A DNA stretch of 64,000 nucleotides from Saccharopolyspora sp. NFXS83 (GCF_026241095.1 NZ_JAPFGB010000017.1:62001-126000); one strand, 5' to 3'; shown: positions 35,891-47,547, counted from the stretch's first letter. Notes: generated by a model from the sequence alone, not told the origin. Made by a program: numbers and translations.

Positions 35891-36607
35891 TCACGCCGCC
35901 CGGCGGTACGCCGTGGGGCGCAGGTGCGGCGGCGCCTGGTCGGGGGCGAGTTCCGGTGCCGAGCCGTCGCCCGCCGTGCCGGAGCCGCCGTCGTGGCCCG
36001 CGTCCGCCGGGGCCGGGCCGCCACCGCCGCGCCGGTGCACCGCGAACAGCAGGCCCAGGCCCACCAGCAGCAGGGCGTGCGAGGCGACCCGTTCGACGGT
36101 CGCGGCGCCGACGATCAGGTCGTGCACCGAGAAGCCGGCGAGCGCGGCCACGAACGCGCTCAGCACCGGCAGCACGCCACCCGCGGTGCGGTCCCGCCAC
36201 GACGCCCACAGCATTCCGACGCCCAGCGCGAGGTTCCAGGCGGTGCTCTCGTTGAACAGGTGCTCGGTCATCCCGCTGTGCCCCGCGTGCCCGTGCAGCC
36301 CGACCACTCCCACCATCTGGGCCAGCGCGAGCAGGATCTGGGCGGTCGCGGCGACCGCCAGCGCCCCGCGCAGCACGCCGCGCACCCGGTCCCGGCGCGG
36401 CACCCGCGCCAGCACCGCCCCCGCGAGGTCCGGAGTCGGTGCGACCAGCCGAACCCGCAGGTGGCGCGTCAGCTCGCCCGCCTCGGCCTGGAAGGCCCGG
36501 CAGGCCGCGCACGTCTCCAGGTGGGCGTCGACCTCGGCTTCGGGGAACTCCGGCGGCTCCCCGTCCAGCATGGCCGACACCGAGTTCCGGCAACTTTCAC
36601 AGTTCAC
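35891..36607 (-). CDS. zinc-finger anti-sigma factor with membrane domain
   Basis: This 238-residue protein has an N-terminal ZAS zinc finger (CESC, then HLETCAAC at about residues 27-34), followed by several hydrophobic helices (about residues 80-185). A His-rich loop, GLHGHAGHSGMTEH, sits near residue 95-110. The C-terminal tail is Gly/Pro/Asp-rich. It should bind and hold the ECF sigma factor encoded divergently 64 bases away. The His-rich stretch suggests metal (copper or zinc) sensing, an inference. GTG start at 36607. The gene converges with the deaminase, with only three bases between stops. Confidence 0.85.
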   Translation of the reverse strand: MNCESCRNSVSAMLDGEPPEFPEAEVDAHLETCAACRAFQAEAGELTRHLRVRLVAPTPDLAGAVLARVPRRDRVRGVLRGALAVAATAQILLALAQMVGVVGLHGHAGHSGMTEHLFNESTAWNLALGVGMLWASWRDRTAGGVLPVLSAFVAALAGFSVHDLIVGAATVERVASHALLLVGLGLLFAVHRRGGGGPAPADAGHDGGSGTAGDGSAPELAPDQAPPHLRPTAYRRAA

Positions 36608-36671
36608 GGTCAGATTGTCGGCCGAGCAGGGGGAGGAGTTCCCGGCGGGGTTTCGACTACTCTCAGGCCCC

Positions 36672-37232
36672 GTGACGCACTCGGAGGCCGAAGACACTCG
36701 TGTGACCGAGCTCGCGCTGGCCGCCGGGAAAGGTGATCGACGCGCCCTGGAGGAGTTCGTCCGGGCCACCCAGCGAGACGTGTGGCGGTTCCTCGCCCAC
36801 CTCGCCGGCGTGCCCGCCGCCGACGACCTGGCCCAGGAGACGTACCTGCGCGCGATGCGGGCGGTGCGCACGTTCCGCGGCACCGCCACCGCGCGGACCT
36901 GGCTGCTGTCCATCGCGCGCCGCGTCGTCGTCGACCAGATCCGCTCCGAACGCGCCCGGCCGCGCACCGTCGCCGCCGACTGGGTGCGGGCCGCGGAGAG
37001 CGGTGGCCGCGCGGGCCGCGGCTTCGAAGAACTCGTCGAGGTGAACGTGCTGCTCGACGCCCTCGCCCCGGACCGGCGGGAAGCCCTCGTGCTCACCCAG
37101 GTCCTCGGCCTGTCCTACCAGGAGGCCGCGGAGGTCAGCGGCTGCGAGCTGGGCACGGTCCGCTCCCGAGTGGCCCGAGCCCGCGAAGACCTCCTCGCCC
37201 GCAGCCGCGGCCAGGACACCGGCACCGGCTGA
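36672..37232 (+). CDS. ECF RNA polymerase sigma factor
   Basis: This 186-residue group IV sigma factor has region 2 (about residues 20-88, with DDLAQETYLRAMRAVRTFRG) and region 4 (about 125-178, LSYQEAAEVSGCELGTVRSRV). It resembles SigC-type ECF factors. GTG 36672 is the start. A putative anti-sigma factor gene is transcribed away from it across a 64-base shared promoter region, an unusual layout since most ECF/anti-sigma pairs are in one operon. Release probably depends on a membrane or metal signal. Confidence 0.9.
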   Translation: MTHSEAEDTRVTELALAAGKGDRRALEEFVRATQRDVWRFLAHLAGVPAADDLAQETYLRAMRAVRTFRGTATARTWLLSIARRVVVDQIRSERARPRTVAADWVRAAESGGRAGRGFEELVEVNVLLDALAPDRREALVLTQVLGLSYQEAAEVSGCELGTVRSRVARAREDLLARSRGQDTGTG

Positions 37233-37239
37233 CATCTTG

Positions 37240-37448
37240 CCGTTGGCGAAGCCCGCGACCGACGAGTGAAGCCCGCCCAACGGCCGAAGGCCGTTCCCGC
37301 CGATCGCGGGAGCGCTTCAGCCCGCGCACGCAGGCCGATCACCGGCGGGTTCTCGGCGCCCTCTCGCGAGGACCGCGATTTCCCTCGTGGCGGAGCCGTT
37401 CGGGAGAGTGATCCGGCAACGAGAACAACGCAGAAGTTCCGCCACCCG
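37240..37448 (-). repeat. dispersed intergenic repeat, copy E (degenerate)
   Basis: In reverse orientation it ends GAAGTTCCGCCACCCG (37433-37448). It contains CACCGGCGGGTTCTCGG (37341-37356), TCTCGCGAGGACCGCGATTT, CCCTCGTGGCGGAGCCG and TGATCCGGCAACGAGAA in the same order as copy B, plus the module GGCGAAGCCCGC near 37245-37256. The outer stem is largely lost. It separates the sigma gene from the OsmC gene. Confidence 0.65.
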
Positions 37449-37490
37449 ACCACCGAGCCCGCTCACCCCTGGCGAGAGAAGAGGACGAAC

Positions 37491-37904
37491 ATGGCTGGTA
37501 CTCCGGTAGAAGTGCACCGCACCGGCGAGCACACCTTCACCGCGAGCAACGGGCGCGGTGGTGAGGTGGCGATCGGCGGCGACGGTGCCCCCGACTCGTT
37601 CACGCCGGGCGAGCTGCTGCTGGCGGCGATCGCCGGGTGCTCCGCGGTCACCAGCGAGAACCTGCTGGTGCGCCGCGCCGGGCAGGACGCGGACATCGTG
37701 GTGCACGCCGACCGGGACAAGACGGCGGAGGACCCGAACAAGTTCTCCGAGGTGCGGGTGCGGTTCGACGTGGACCTGGGCGCCGTCGAAGGGGTGGATC
37801 GGGCGAAGCTGCTCGACGCGGTGGAACGCGCCATCGAGCGGTACTGCACCGTGAGCCGCTCCGTGGCGGAGGGCACCCCGATCACTCTCGAACTGCCCCG
37901 CTGA
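37491..37904 (+). CDS. OsmC/Ohr-family peroxiredoxin
   Basis: This 137-residue OsmC-family protein reduces organic hydroperoxides using two conserved Cys: one in AAIAGCSAV (about residue 46) and one in RYCTVSRS (about residue 119). The GELLLAAIAGC motif is typical of the OsmC subgroup. ATG 37491 is preceded by AGAGGACG. It stands alone between the sigma gene and an amino-acid permease. Confidence 0.88.
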   Translation: MAGTPVEVHRTGEHTFTASNGRGGEVAIGGDGAPDSFTPGELLLAAIAGCSAVTSENLLVRRAGQDADIVVHADRDKTAEDPNKFSEVRVRFDVDLGAVEGVDRAKLLDAVERAIERYCTVSRSVAEGTPITLELPR

Positions 37905-38016
37905 TCCCGGCCGCCGCTCGATTCGGGCGGATGCGCACGAGACTGTCGCAACTCTCCTGATACCGGCGCCGTATTGTGCTGTGCGCGCGAACGCGTGCAC
38001 AGCGAGGAGGCGTCGA

Positions 38017-39432
38017 GTGGATCAGGCGGGCGGAACCGGACCGGGGGGCTCACCGAGCGGTGGCGGACTGCGGCGCGACCTCAGCGGCCGTCAGGTCGGC
38101 ATGATCGCGATCGGCGGTGCGATCGGCACCGGGCTGTTCCTCGGCTCCGGGCTCGCCATCAACATCGCGGGCCCTGCCGTGATCATCGCCTACGCGGTGG
38201 CCGCGTTCGCCGCGCTCGCGCTGGCCTACGCGCTGGCCGAGATGGTCGTGGTGCATCCGGAAGCGGGCGGCTTCGGCCCCATCGCGCAGCGCTACCTCGG
38301 TGGCCTCGCCGGGTTCGTGCAGCGCTGGATCTACTGGGCCGCGCAGGTCGTCAACATCGGCAGCGAGGTCGTCGCCGCCGGGCTCTACGTGCAGTTCTGG
38401 TACCCGCAGCTGCCGCTGTGGCTGCCCGTCGTGGTGTTCTCCGTGGTGATGTTGGCGATCAACGCCTCGGCGGTGAAGTACTTCGGCGAGTTCGAGTACT
38501 GGTTCGCGCTGATCAAGGTCGTCACCATCGTCGTGTTCGTGCTGCTGGGCATCACCTACATCGTGTTCGGCCTGCCCGGCCGCCCCGCCACGGGTGTGGG
38601 CGCGCTGACCGAGCACGGCGGGTTCCTGCCCAACGGCATCGGCGCGGTGTGGCTGGCGCTGACCGTCGTCACCTTCTCCTACCTCGGCACCGAGGCCGTC
38701 GCCGTCACCGCCTCCGAATCCCGCGACCCGCGCCGCGACGTGCCGCGCGCCGCGCGGAACATGGTGCTGCGGCTCGGCTTGTTCTACGTGCTCGGCATGC
38801 TGGTGGTCGTCTCGATCCTGCCGTGGAACCAGGTCTCCACCGAGGAGGACGTGACGGAGAGCCCGTTCGTCGCCCTGTTCGCCACCGCGGGAATCCCGGC
38901 CGCCGCCGGGATCATGAACTTCGTCGTGCTCACGGCCGCGCTGTCGGCGATGAACACGAACCTCTACGTCACCGCTCGGATGACGTACTCGCTGGCCGTC
39001 GACGGCTATGCGCCGAAGTGGTTCGCGGGGCTGAGCCCGAACGGGGCGCCCCGGCGGGCGCTGCTGCTGTCGGCCGGAGGGCTGGTGCTGGCGGCGGGCA
39101 TCTCGGTGTCCGCGGAGTCCACGGCGTTCCCGCTGCTGCTGGGGTTGGCGCTGTTCGGCGCGCTGATCACCTGGCTGATCATCTTCGCGAGCCACCTCGC
39201 GTTCCGGCGCCACCGCGCCGCGCACGACCTGCCCGCCTCGCCGGTGCGGCTGCCGGGGGCGCCGGTGACGACGCTGCTGGCGATGCTGTTCGTGGCGGCC
39301 GTGCTGCTCACGACCCCGTTCACCGAGCAGTTCAACACCGCGTGGAAGGCCGGAGTGCCGTTCCTGCTGGTGCTCTGCCTGGCCTACTACCTCCTGCGCC
39401 GCCGCGCGGCCCGCACCGACGCCTCCGGCTGA
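38017..39432 (+). CDS. amino-acid permease (APC superfamily)
   Basis: This 471-residue transporter has about twelve helices and the APC motif [23 protein letters not shown] at the first helix (split here only by reading). [13 protein letters not shown] and [19 protein letters not shown] place it near the GABA/proline/histidine permease group, distinct from the asparagine-type permease at 12263. Substrate unknown. GTG 38017 is chosen because AGGAGG lies about eight bases upstream and the extra N-terminal codons are not conserved. Confidence 0.88.
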   Translation: MDQAGGTGPGGSPSGGGLRRDLSGRQVGMIAIGGAIGTGLFLGSGLAINIAGPAVIIAYAVAAFAALALAYALAEMVVVHPEAGGFGPIAQRYLGGLAGFVQRWIYWAAQVVNIGSEVVAAGLYVQFWYPQLPLWLPVVVFSVVMLAINASAVKYFGEFEYWFALIKVVTIVVFVLLGITYIVFGLPGRPATGVGALTEHGGFLPNGIGAVWLALTVVTFSYLGTEAVAVTASESRDPRRDVPRAARNMVLRLGLFYVLGMLVVVSILPWNQVSTEEDVTESPFVALFATAGIPAAAGIMNFVVLTAALSAMNTNLYVTARMTYSLAVDGYAPKWFAGLSPNGAPRRALLLSAGGLVLAAGISVSAESTAFPLLLGLALFGALITWLIIFASHLAFRRHRAAHDLPASPVRLPGAPVTTLLAMLFVAAVLLTTPFTEQFNTAWKAGVPFLLVLCLAYYLLRRRAARTDASG

Positions 39433-39532
39433 GGAGAGCTCCAGTGCGTTCGGTGGTAAGAACGTCCGAGGTCGGAGTGGCTCCGGCGGGTGGTGGGCTG
39501 CGGTTGCGGGCGTGAGATTTACACTCCCGCAT

Positions 39533-40213
39533 GTGTCGAACCAGCCGATGATCGCGCCCTCCATCCTGTCCGCGGACTTCGCCCGCCTCGCCGCCGAGCT
39601 CGACGCCGTCAAGGGCGCCGACTGGGTGCACGTGGACGTGATGGACGCGCACTTCGTGCCGAACCTGACCTTGGGGCTCCCGGTGGTGGAGTCGCTGCTC
39701 AAGGTCACGGACATCCCGCTGGACTGCCACCTCATGATCGAGGACCCGGACCGCTGGGCGATCGGCTACGCCGAGGCGGGCGCGCACAACGTCACCGTGC
39801 ACGCCGAAGCCGCGCACGACCCGATCAAGGTGGCCAAGGACCTGCGCGCCGCCGGCGCCAAGGCAGGCCTGTCGATCAAGCCGGGCACGCCGTTCGACCA
39901 GTACGTCGAGGTGCTCAAGCACTACGACACGCTGCTGGTGATGTCGGTGGAGCCCGGTTTCGGCGGCCAGAAGTTCATCACCGAGGTGCTGGAGAAGGCC
40001 CGCGCCGCGCGGAACCTGGTCGACACCGGGCACCTGAACCTGATCGTGGAGATCGACGGCGGCATCAACACCGCCACCATCGAGCAGGCCGCCGAAGCCG
40101 GTGTCGACTGCTTCGTGGCGGGCTCCGCGGTCTACGGGGCCGAGGACCCGGCGCGCGCCATCGAAGCGCTGCGCTCCCAGGCCGCCCCGAACTTCGCGCA
40201 CGCCCGGCAGTGA
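39533..40213 (+). CDS. rpe: ribulose-phosphate 3-epimerase
   Basis: This 226-residue TIM-barrel enzyme interconverts ribulose 5-phosphate and xylulose 5-phosphate. Motifs are [46 protein letters not shown] and EIDGGIN, with the metal ligands and catalytic Asp pair all present. GTG 39533 (begins [10 protein letters not shown]) is preferred; an in-frame GTG at 39512 would add seven residues. Its stop overlaps ribD (GTGA), linking pentose-phosphate supply, the source of the riboflavin precursor ribulose 5-phosphate, to riboflavin synthesis. Confidence 0.96.
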   Translation: MSNQPMIAPSILSADFARLAAELDAVKGADWVHVDVMDAHFVPNLTLGLPVVESLLKVTDIPLDCHLMIEDPDRWAIGYAEAGAHNVTVHAEAAHDPIKVAKDLRAAGAKAGLSIKPGTPFDQYVEVLKHYDTLLVMSVEPGFGGQKFITEVLEKARAARNLVDTGHLNLIVEIDGGINTATIEQAAEAGVDCFVAGSAVYGAEDPARAIEALRSQAAPNFAHARQ

Positions 40214-41247
40214 CCGGACCGGGCTCCGCGCCGGACCCGGTGCGCACCGCGATGCTCACCGCGCTCGCCGCGAGCGAGCGGGTGCGCGGCACCACGAGCC
40301 CGAACCCGCCAGTGGGCTGCGTGGTGCTCGACGCGGCGGGCGACGTCGCCGGAACGGGAGCCACCCAGCCCCCGGGCGGCCCGCACGCCGAGGTGATGGC
40401 GCTGGCCGCGGCGGGGGAACGCGCTCGCGGCGGCACCGCCGTGGTGACCCTCGAACCCTGCACGCACACCGGCCGCACCCCGCCGTGCACCTCGGCGCTG
40501 CTGGCCGCCGGGGTGGCCCGCGTGGTGCACGCGGTGTCCGACCCCAACCCGAAGGCCGCGGGCGGCGCGGAAGTCCTGCGCGCGGCCGGGATCCAGGTCG
40601 AGTCGGGACTGCTCGGAGACCAGGTCGCGCGCGGCCCGCTGCGGGCGTGGCTGCACTTCGCGCGGACCGGCCGTCCGCACGTGACCTGGAAGTACGCCGC
40701 CAGCTTGGACGGCCGATCGGCCGCCGCCGACGGCAGCAGCAAGTGGATCAGCTCCGCGACCTCCCGAGCAGAGGTGCACGAACTGCGCGGCCGGGTCGAC
40801 GCGATCGTCGCCGGGACCGGCACCGTGCTCGCCGACGACCCGCAGCTCACCGCCCGGGAGGCCGACGGTGGCCCGCGCCCGCGCCAGCCGTTGCGCGTCG
40901 TCGTCGGCGACCGCCCCGTCCCGGACGGCGCGCGGGTGCTCGACGACTCGGCGGCCACGATCGCCCTGCCCGGCGGCGACCCGGTCGCGGTGCTCGACGA
41001 GCTCGCGCGACGCGGCGTGGTGGACGTGCTGCTGGAAGGCGGACCGACGCTGGCCGGGGCGTTCGTCGCTGCCGAACGCGTCGACCGGGTCCTGGCCTAC
41101 CTCGCGCCCGCGCTGCTGGGCTCGGGGCCGGCCGCGCTCGGCGACGCCGGGGTGGCGAGTGTCTCGCAGGCATGGTGGTGGGACATCGAAGAGACCACGA
41201 TGAGCGGACCGGACGTGCGCGTCAGCGCCGTGCCGGCTCGTCGCTGA
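40210..41247 (+). CDS. ribD: bifunctional riboflavin deaminase/reductase
   Basis: This 345-residue enzyme carries an N-terminal zinc deaminase domain ([18 protein letters not shown]) and a C-terminal DHFR-like reductase domain (from about residue 148, [22 protein letters not shown], split) that reduces the ribose side chain. Both steps belong to riboflavin synthesis. It starts at GTG 40210, overlapping the rpe stop. It is followed by ribE, ribBA and ribH in one direction. No FMN riboswitch is seen ahead of the cluster. Confidence 0.95.
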   Translation: MTGPGSAPDPVRTAMLTALAASERVRGTTSPNPPVGCVVLDAAGDVAGTGATQPPGGPHAEVMALAAAGERARGGTAVVTLEPCTHTGRTPPCTSALLAAGVARVVHAVSDPNPKAAGGAEVLRAAGIQVESGLLGDQVARGPLRAWLHFARTGRPHVTWKYAASLDGRSAAADGSSKWISSATSRAEVHELRGRVDAIVAGTGTVLADDPQLTAREADGGPRPRQPLRVVVGDRPVPDGARVLDDSAATIALPGGDPVAVLDELARRGVVDVLLEGGPTLAGAFVAAERVDRVLAYLAPALLGSGPAALGDAGVASVSQAWWWDIEETTMSGPDVRVSAVPARR

Positions 41248-41258
41248 GGAGGAGACCC

Positions 41259-41870
41259 ATGTTCACCGGGATCGTCGAGGAACTCGGCACGGTCGTGTCC
41301 GTCGAGGACACCGGCGACGGGGTGCGGCTGGCAGTGGACGGCCCGCTGGTGACCTCCGACGCGAAGCGCGGTGACTCGATCGCGGTGAACGGCGTGTGCC
41401 TGACCGTGGTGGAGTCCGGCGGTGGCCGGTTCACCGTGGACGTCGTCCAGGAGACGGTGCGCCGCAGCGCGATCAGGAACGTCGGCGCCGGGGACCGGGT
41501 GAACCTGGAGCGCGCGATGGCGCTCGGCGACCGGCTCGGCGGGCACATCGTGCAGGGCCACGTGGACGGCACCGCGGTGCTGCGCGGCTCGGACGGTGAC
41601 CTCACCCGCTTCGAACTGCCCGCGGAGCTGTCGCACTACCTGGTGGAGAAGGGCTCGATCACGGTCGACGGGATTTCGCTGACCGTGGTGGACGCGGGAC
41701 CCACCGAGTTCAGCGTCGCCCTGATTCCCACCACTCGGGAACTCACCACTTTGGGGGTGCGCCAGCCGGGTGAAGAGGTCAACATCGAGGTGGACGTGCT
41801 GGCCAAGCACCTGGAACGGCTCGCCGCCGCGCAGCTCGATCAGTTCCGCGCCGGAGCATCCGGGTCCTGA
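41259..41870 (+). CDS. ribE: riboflavin synthase alpha chain
   Basis: This 203-residue enzyme dismutates two 6,7-dimethyl-8-ribityllumazines to riboflavin. It shows the two tandem lumazine-binding repeats: first [12 protein letters not shown] with NGVCLTVV, then [12 protein letters not shown] with [11 protein letters not shown] 41259 is preceded by GAGGAGGAG. It lies 11 bases after ribD and 143 bases before ribBA. Confidence 0.96.
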   Translation: MFTGIVEELGTVVSVEDTGDGVRLAVDGPLVTSDAKRGDSIAVNGVCLTVVESGGGRFTVDVVQETVRRSAIRNVGAGDRVNLERAMALGDRLGGHIVQGHVDGTAVLRGSDGDLTRFELPAELSHYLVEKGSITVDGISLTVVDAGPTEFSVALIPTTRELTTLGVRQPGEEVNIEVDVLAKHLERLAAAQLDQFRAGASGS

Positions 41871-42013
41871 CCCACGGCGATCTCGCCCGAGCGGACCACC
41901 AGCATCCGGGCGGCGAGAGGACAATGACGGTGCCGGGCACGTTCCCGGCAGGCCGAACCGAGGGCCGGCGTTCCAGTCGCGCCGCCGCCCCAGAGCGAGA
42001 GAGACCGGACACG

Positions 42014-43776
<1,763 letters not shown>

Positions 43777-43871
43777 CGCCGCCTCCGCGGGCGGGCTCCC
43801 GCCCCGCCGTCCGGGACGGCGAGCGTGAGGGCTGCCGACGGCTCCTCTGCGAGGACGGGCAAACTGGACAC

Positions 43872-44441
43872 ATGCAGTCAGGCGAGGCGCGCGAGGAACC
43901 GGCCGGTGCGGAACCGGCGGACGCGGCGGACACAGCGGCAGGAAGCGTGACGACGGTGGACGAACGGCCCGAGGGCGCGGCCCGCACCTTGACGGTGCGG
44001 CCGGTCAAGATCCGCCGGGTGGCGATCCCGGTGGCGATCGTGCTGGTGGTGGTGTTCGTCGTGGTCGCGGTGCTGCTGCGCAACACCCCGACGGGCGTGT
44101 ACTTCCGGATCTCCGACCAGGTGGCGATGGCGGGGCTCGGCGTGCTGCTGGCCTGCGGCGCCCTGCTGCTGACCCGGCCGCGGCTGCGCGCGGACCTGGA
44201 CGGGATCGAAGTGCGCAACATCATCAACACCCAGCACTACTCGTGGGACGAGGTGCAGGCGATCAGCTTCCCCGACGGCGCGGCATGGGCGCGGCTGGAA
44301 CTGCCCCAGGACGAGTACGCCTCGGTCATGGCCGTCCAGTCCACCGACGGGGCGCACGCCGTGCAGGCCATGCGCGACCTGCGGGACCTGCGTCGCGCGG
44401 TCGACGCCCGGCGGGACGCGGACGGTTCCGCCGCGGAGTGA
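43872..44441 (+). CDS. PH-domain-containing membrane protein
   Basis: This 189-residue protein has an acidic N terminus (about 35 residues), two transmembrane helices (about residues 54-76 and 90-108), and a C-terminal bacterial PH-like domain (about 110-180, LDGIEVRNIINTQHYSWDEVQAISFPDG, split). Such proteins directly follow ribH in many actinobacteria. The function is unknown and may be membrane or lipid sensing. ATG 43872 is the start. A strong hairpin lies between this gene and the convergent GlsB-like gene. Confidence 0.85.
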   Translation: MQSGEAREEPAGAEPADAADTAAGSVTTVDERPEGAARTLTVRPVKIRRVAIPVAIVLVVVFVVVAVLLRNTPTGVYFRISDQVAMAGLGVLLACGALLLTRPRLRADLDGIEVRNIINTQHYSWDEVQAISFPDGAAWARLELPQDEYASVMAVQSTDGAHAVQAMRDLRDLRRAVDARRDADGSAAE

Positions 44442-44545
44442 CGCAGCGGTCCGGTGGACCCCCGCAAGCGGGTCCTCGACCTTCGCCGTCTCGGTGGCGA
44501 GGCCGTCGAGCGGCTACGCGGTTCACCGCGAAGATCCCCGAACGA

Positions 44546-44580
44546 ACGGTGCCCGGAAGCCGAGGGCTTCCGGGCACCGT
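44546..44580. terminator. perfect 16-bp hairpin between convergent genes
   Basis: Arms ACGGTGCCCGGAAGCC (44546-44561) and GGCTTCCGGGCACCGT (44565-44580) pair perfectly around a GAG loop. It lies 104 bases past the PH-domain gene and 17 bases past the GlsB-like gene stop, and probably ends both transcripts. Confidence 0.8.
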
Positions 44581-44597
44581 CGTGTCGGGTCTTGAGG

Positions 44598-44858
44598 TCA
44601 GGACCGCGACTTGTTGAAGACCAGGCGGTAGGCGATCAGCAGGATGAGCGAGCCGATCACTGCCCACACGAAGCTCATCAGGCTGAAGTCGTTCACACCG
44701 GCGCCGCCGAACTTGCTGCTCAGCCAGCCGCCGAGCAGGCCACCGACGATGCCGATGAGGATCGTGACGATGATTCCGCCCGGGTCCTTGCCGGGCAGGA
44801 TGAACTTCGCGATCGCGCCCGCGATCAGGCCGAAGATGATCCAGCTGAGGATGCCCAC
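44598..44858 (-). CDS. GlsB/YeaQ/YmgE family membrane protein
   Basis: This 86-residue protein is almost entirely membrane-embedded, with three helices and the family signature IIFGLIAGAIAKFILPGKDPGG and IGIVGGLLGGWL. The family is linked to stress responses (once called transglycosylase-associated), with no proven biochemical role. ATG start with an AAGGAGAC-type site upstream. It is a single-gene unit, convergent with the PH-domain gene. Confidence 0.92.
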   Translation of the reverse strand: MGILSWIIFGLIAGAIAKFILPGKDPGGIIVTILIGIVGGLLGGWLSSKFGGAGVNDFSLMSFVWAVIGSLILLIAYRLVFNKSRS

Positions 44859-45016
44859 AGCGTCTCCTTCCGATTAGCGCGCCGAACTCCGGCGCGCTCA
44901 GCACAACGCCCGCTCATCGGACTACCCGCGGCGACGTCGATCAACCAATGATCCCCGCCGGTCGCGTTCATCCGATCAAGCGTCCCGGAGGCTACGCCGT
45001 TACCCCGAGTGCGTGA

Positions 45017-46213
45017 TCACGCCCGTCCGGACGCCGGTTCGCCGGCGGGCCGCGGGCGCACCGCGTTCGCCGCGACCGCGACCAGCAGCGCCAGCGCGGC
45101 GGGCACCGCCAGTCCCACCGACAGGCCGAAGCCCTGCGCGAGCAGGCCGATGAACACCGGGCCCGCGAGCAGACCGCCGTAGGACAACGTGCTGACCTGC
45201 GCCAAGTCCCGTCCGCTGCGGGCCGGGTCGCGGTGTCCGGCGGCGCTGAAGATCTGCGGCACGATGCACGAGAGCCCGACGCCGAACAGCGCGAACCCGG
45301 CCAGCGCCGCCACCGGGTGGTGCAGCAGCAGCGCCACCCCGAGCCCGGTGCCCGCGATCACGCCGCAGACCCGGACCAGCGGCACCGGTCCGAACCGCCG
45401 CACCAGGCCGTCGCCGAGGAACCGGAACAGCCCCATCGTGGCGGAGAACACGGCGTAGCCCAGCGCCGCGAACGCGAGGCTCGAACCGAGCTCGTCGTGC
45501 AGGTACACCGAGGACCAGTCGGCCATCGACCCCTCGCCGACCGAGCAGAAGAACCCGAGCACGCCGAGGAACACGATCGCCATCGGGATGCCGCGGGCGC
45601 GCGCGCCCGACTCGGCGGGCGGCGCCGGCTCAGGCGGCAGCAGCGCGGCCCGCGCGACCAGGGACAGCGCCACCAGGCCCACCCCGGTGAGCGCGAAGTG
45701 CACGGCGGGGCTGAGGCCGAGCTGGGCGGCCAGCGCGCCCGATCCGGCGCCGAGCAGGCCGCCGAGGCTGAACGTGGCGTGGAAGGTGCTCATGATCGGC
45801 CGCCGGTAGCGCTGCTCGACGCGCACCGCGTGCGAGTTCATCGCCACGTCGATCGTCCCGTGCGCGGCGCCGAACACCAGCAGGCCCGCGACCAGCGTCG
45901 GGAGACCTCCCGCGAGCCCCGGCGTCACCCCGGACAGGGCGACCAGCACCCCGGCGGGCGGCATCACGCGGGCACTGCCGAACCGGTCGGTGAGGTGTCC
46001 GCAGACCTGCATGGCCAGCACCGATCCGGCGGCGACCGCGAACAGCGCCAGCGTCACCCCGGCGTCGTCGAGACCCAGGTCCCGCTTGATGGTGGGGATG
46101 CGCGCCGTCCAGGACGCCAGTGCGAAGCCGCTCACCACGAAGTACGCGGTCACCGCCCAGCGCGCGCGCCGCAAGGTCGCGTCCGGCTCGACCGGGGTAG
46201 TCGTCTCGGGCAC
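45017..46213 (-). CDS. MFS transporter
   Basis: This 398-residue protein has twelve predicted helices of the major facilitator type. The loop between helices 2 and 3 reads GHLTDRFGSARV, matching the MFS G-x-x-x-D-R-x-G-x-R pattern. The overall sequence resembles the fucose/YbjJ-like subgroup seen in actinomycetes; the substrate is unknown. GTG 46213 is chosen after AGGAGAG at about eight bases; upstream codons in the ORF are not conserved. It is divergent from the DHOD-like gene. Confidence 0.88.
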   Translation of the reverse strand: MPETTTPVEPDATLRRARWAVTAYFVVSGFALASWTARIPTIKRDLGLDDAGVTLALFAVAAGSVLAMQVCGHLTDRFGSARVMPPAGVLVALSGVTPGLAGGLPTLVAGLLVFGAAHGTIDVAMNSHAVRVEQRYRRPIMSTFHATFSLGGLLGAGSGALAAQLGLSPAVHFALTGVGLVALSLVARAALLPPEPAPPAESGARARGIPMAIVFLGVLGFFCSVGEGSMADWSSVYLHDELGSSLAFAALGYAVFSATMGLFRFLGDGLVRRFGPVPLVRVCGVIAGTGLGVALLLHHPVAALAGFALFGVGLSCIVPQIFSAAGHRDPARSGRDLAQVSTLSYGGLLAGPVFIGLLAQGFGLSVGLAVPAALALLVAVAANAVRPRPAGEPASGRA

Positions 46214-46524
46214 CGGTTGTCCTCTCCTGTCCGCCTGGTGGCGCTCGTCGGCCCGCGGTTCCCGCGCTCGCCGTGGATTCCCGCCTCGCCGCACATCCCA
46301 CACAGCGCCACGGCCGGGCGAGGAACGCGGGTGGACGTCCGGCTCGGACCGAGTCGTCCGCCTGTTCGACTCCAACTGATCACCGCGGCACCGCGCCTGT
46401 GAAGGGGACGAACGGGTGAGGGACAATGGTGGCGGCATCGAGCGCCGGAGATCCCGGCACGCGCACCGAGACCGGCGGGCACCGGAGGCGGCGGTGCGGC
46501 CGGGCGGCGATGGAGGAGGAGACC
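46214..46524. other. divergent intergenic region, MFS / DHOD-like genes
   Basis: This 311-base stretch holds the two divergent ribosome sites and presumably promoters. I saw no clear operator, riboswitch or hairpin in it. Confidence 0.4.
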
Positions 46525-47547
46525 GTGAGCGTGGCCCAGGAGCGAAATCTTCGGGTGGTGCGGGACGAACCCCGTGCGCCCGCCGTCCGGCTCGGTGACG
46601 TCCACCTGCGCAACCGGCTGGTCACCTCGTCCAGCCTGCTGGGCTACGGCGTCGCGAACGCGAGCCTGGTGCCCTACGGCATGAGCCCGATCTCGAAGTT
46701 CGTGCCGCTGGACCGGTTCGGCGCGATCACCACCCGCACCGTCACCGTCGAGCCGCGCGAGGGCCACTTCACCACCCAGGACGTGTGGCCGCTGCACGAG
46801 CTCCCGGCGCTGCTCAAGCGCTACGGCGAGGCGCTGCGGCAGGTCGACGGCGGCTGGTTGAACGCGTTCGGCTGGTGCAACGTCGGCATCGACGCCTACC
46901 TGCGCGACTACTACCCGCGCACCCGCCGCCAGAACACGATCATCTCGGTGGGCGGGTTCTCCCCCGAGGAGTTCGTCACGCTCGTCGACAAGGTCAACAA
47001 GGCGGTGCCCGCCGGGGACATCGCGGCCGTCGAGTTCAACGTGTCCTGCCACAACGTGAACTTCGACTTCAACGCCATCATCGAGCAGGTGCTGGCGCAG
47101 GCGGTGCCGCGCAGCAACCACCCGGTGATCCTCAAGCTCTCCTCGGACTACGACTACATCGGCCACGCCAAGCTCGCCGCCAAGCACGGGGTGTCCGCGC
47201 TGACCGCGATCAACACGGTCAAGGGCCTGCGGCTGGACCCGAACACCGGGCAGCCGCTGCTGAAGAACGGTTTCGGCGGGCTCTCCGGGCGGGCGATCAA
47301 GCCGATCGGGCTGCGCGTGGTGAAGGAGCTGCGCGACTCCGGCTCGAAGCTGCCGATCATCGCCACCGGCGGCATCCGCAGCTTCGACGACTGCCGCGAG
47401 TACTTCTGGGCGGGCGCCGACGCCGTGAGCATGGGCAGCGCCAGCTGGTTCGCCAGCTACCCCGGCTACGCGCTCTCCCCGGTGCACGCCGCCCGGATCC
47501 GCAGCGTCCTGCGCCGCATCGAGCACTACCGCCCGCCGAACGGCTGA
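46525..47547 (+). CDS. class 1 dihydroorotate dehydrogenase-like FMN enzyme
   Basis: This 340-residue TIM-barrel protein matches the DHOD family. It keeps the class-1 catalytic loop (FNVSCHNVNFDFN, Cys present, usually NxSCPN), the FMN-phosphate binding IATGGIRSFDDCREY, and the Lys in LKLSSDYDYIG. Actinobacteria normally use a membrane class-2 PyrD, so this is probably a secondary enzyme, perhaps with a different substrate. GTG 46525 is chosen because GGAGGAG (46512-46518) is at the right distance. No pyrimidine genes are nearby. Confidence 0.8.
   Translation: MSVAQERNLRVVRDEPRAPAVRLGDVHLRNRLVTSSSLLGYGVANASLVPYGMSPISKFVPLDRFGAITTRTVTVEPREGHFTTQDVWPLHELPALLKRYGEALRQVDGGWLNAFGWCNVGIDAYLRDYYPRTRRQNTIISVGGFSPEEFVTLVDKVNKAVPAGDIAAVEFNVSCHNVNFDFNAIIEQVLAQAVPRSNHPVILKLSSDYDYIGHAKLAAKHGVSALTAINTVKGLRLDPNTGQPLLKNGFGGLSGRAIKPIGLRVVKELRDSGSKLPIIATGGIRSFDDCREYFWAGADAVSMGSASWFASYPGYALSPVHAARIRSVLRRIEHYRPPNG

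Noticed and set aside
36608-36671. GGGAAC at the complement of 36638-36643 as an ECF-type -35 element for the anti-sigma gene
   Set aside because: No matching -10 motif at the expected spacing, so the match may be chance.
39433-39532. Possible FMN riboswitch ahead of the rpe-rib run
   Set aside because: The gap is only about 100 bases and lacks the conserved RFN-type motifs; rpe comes first in the run.
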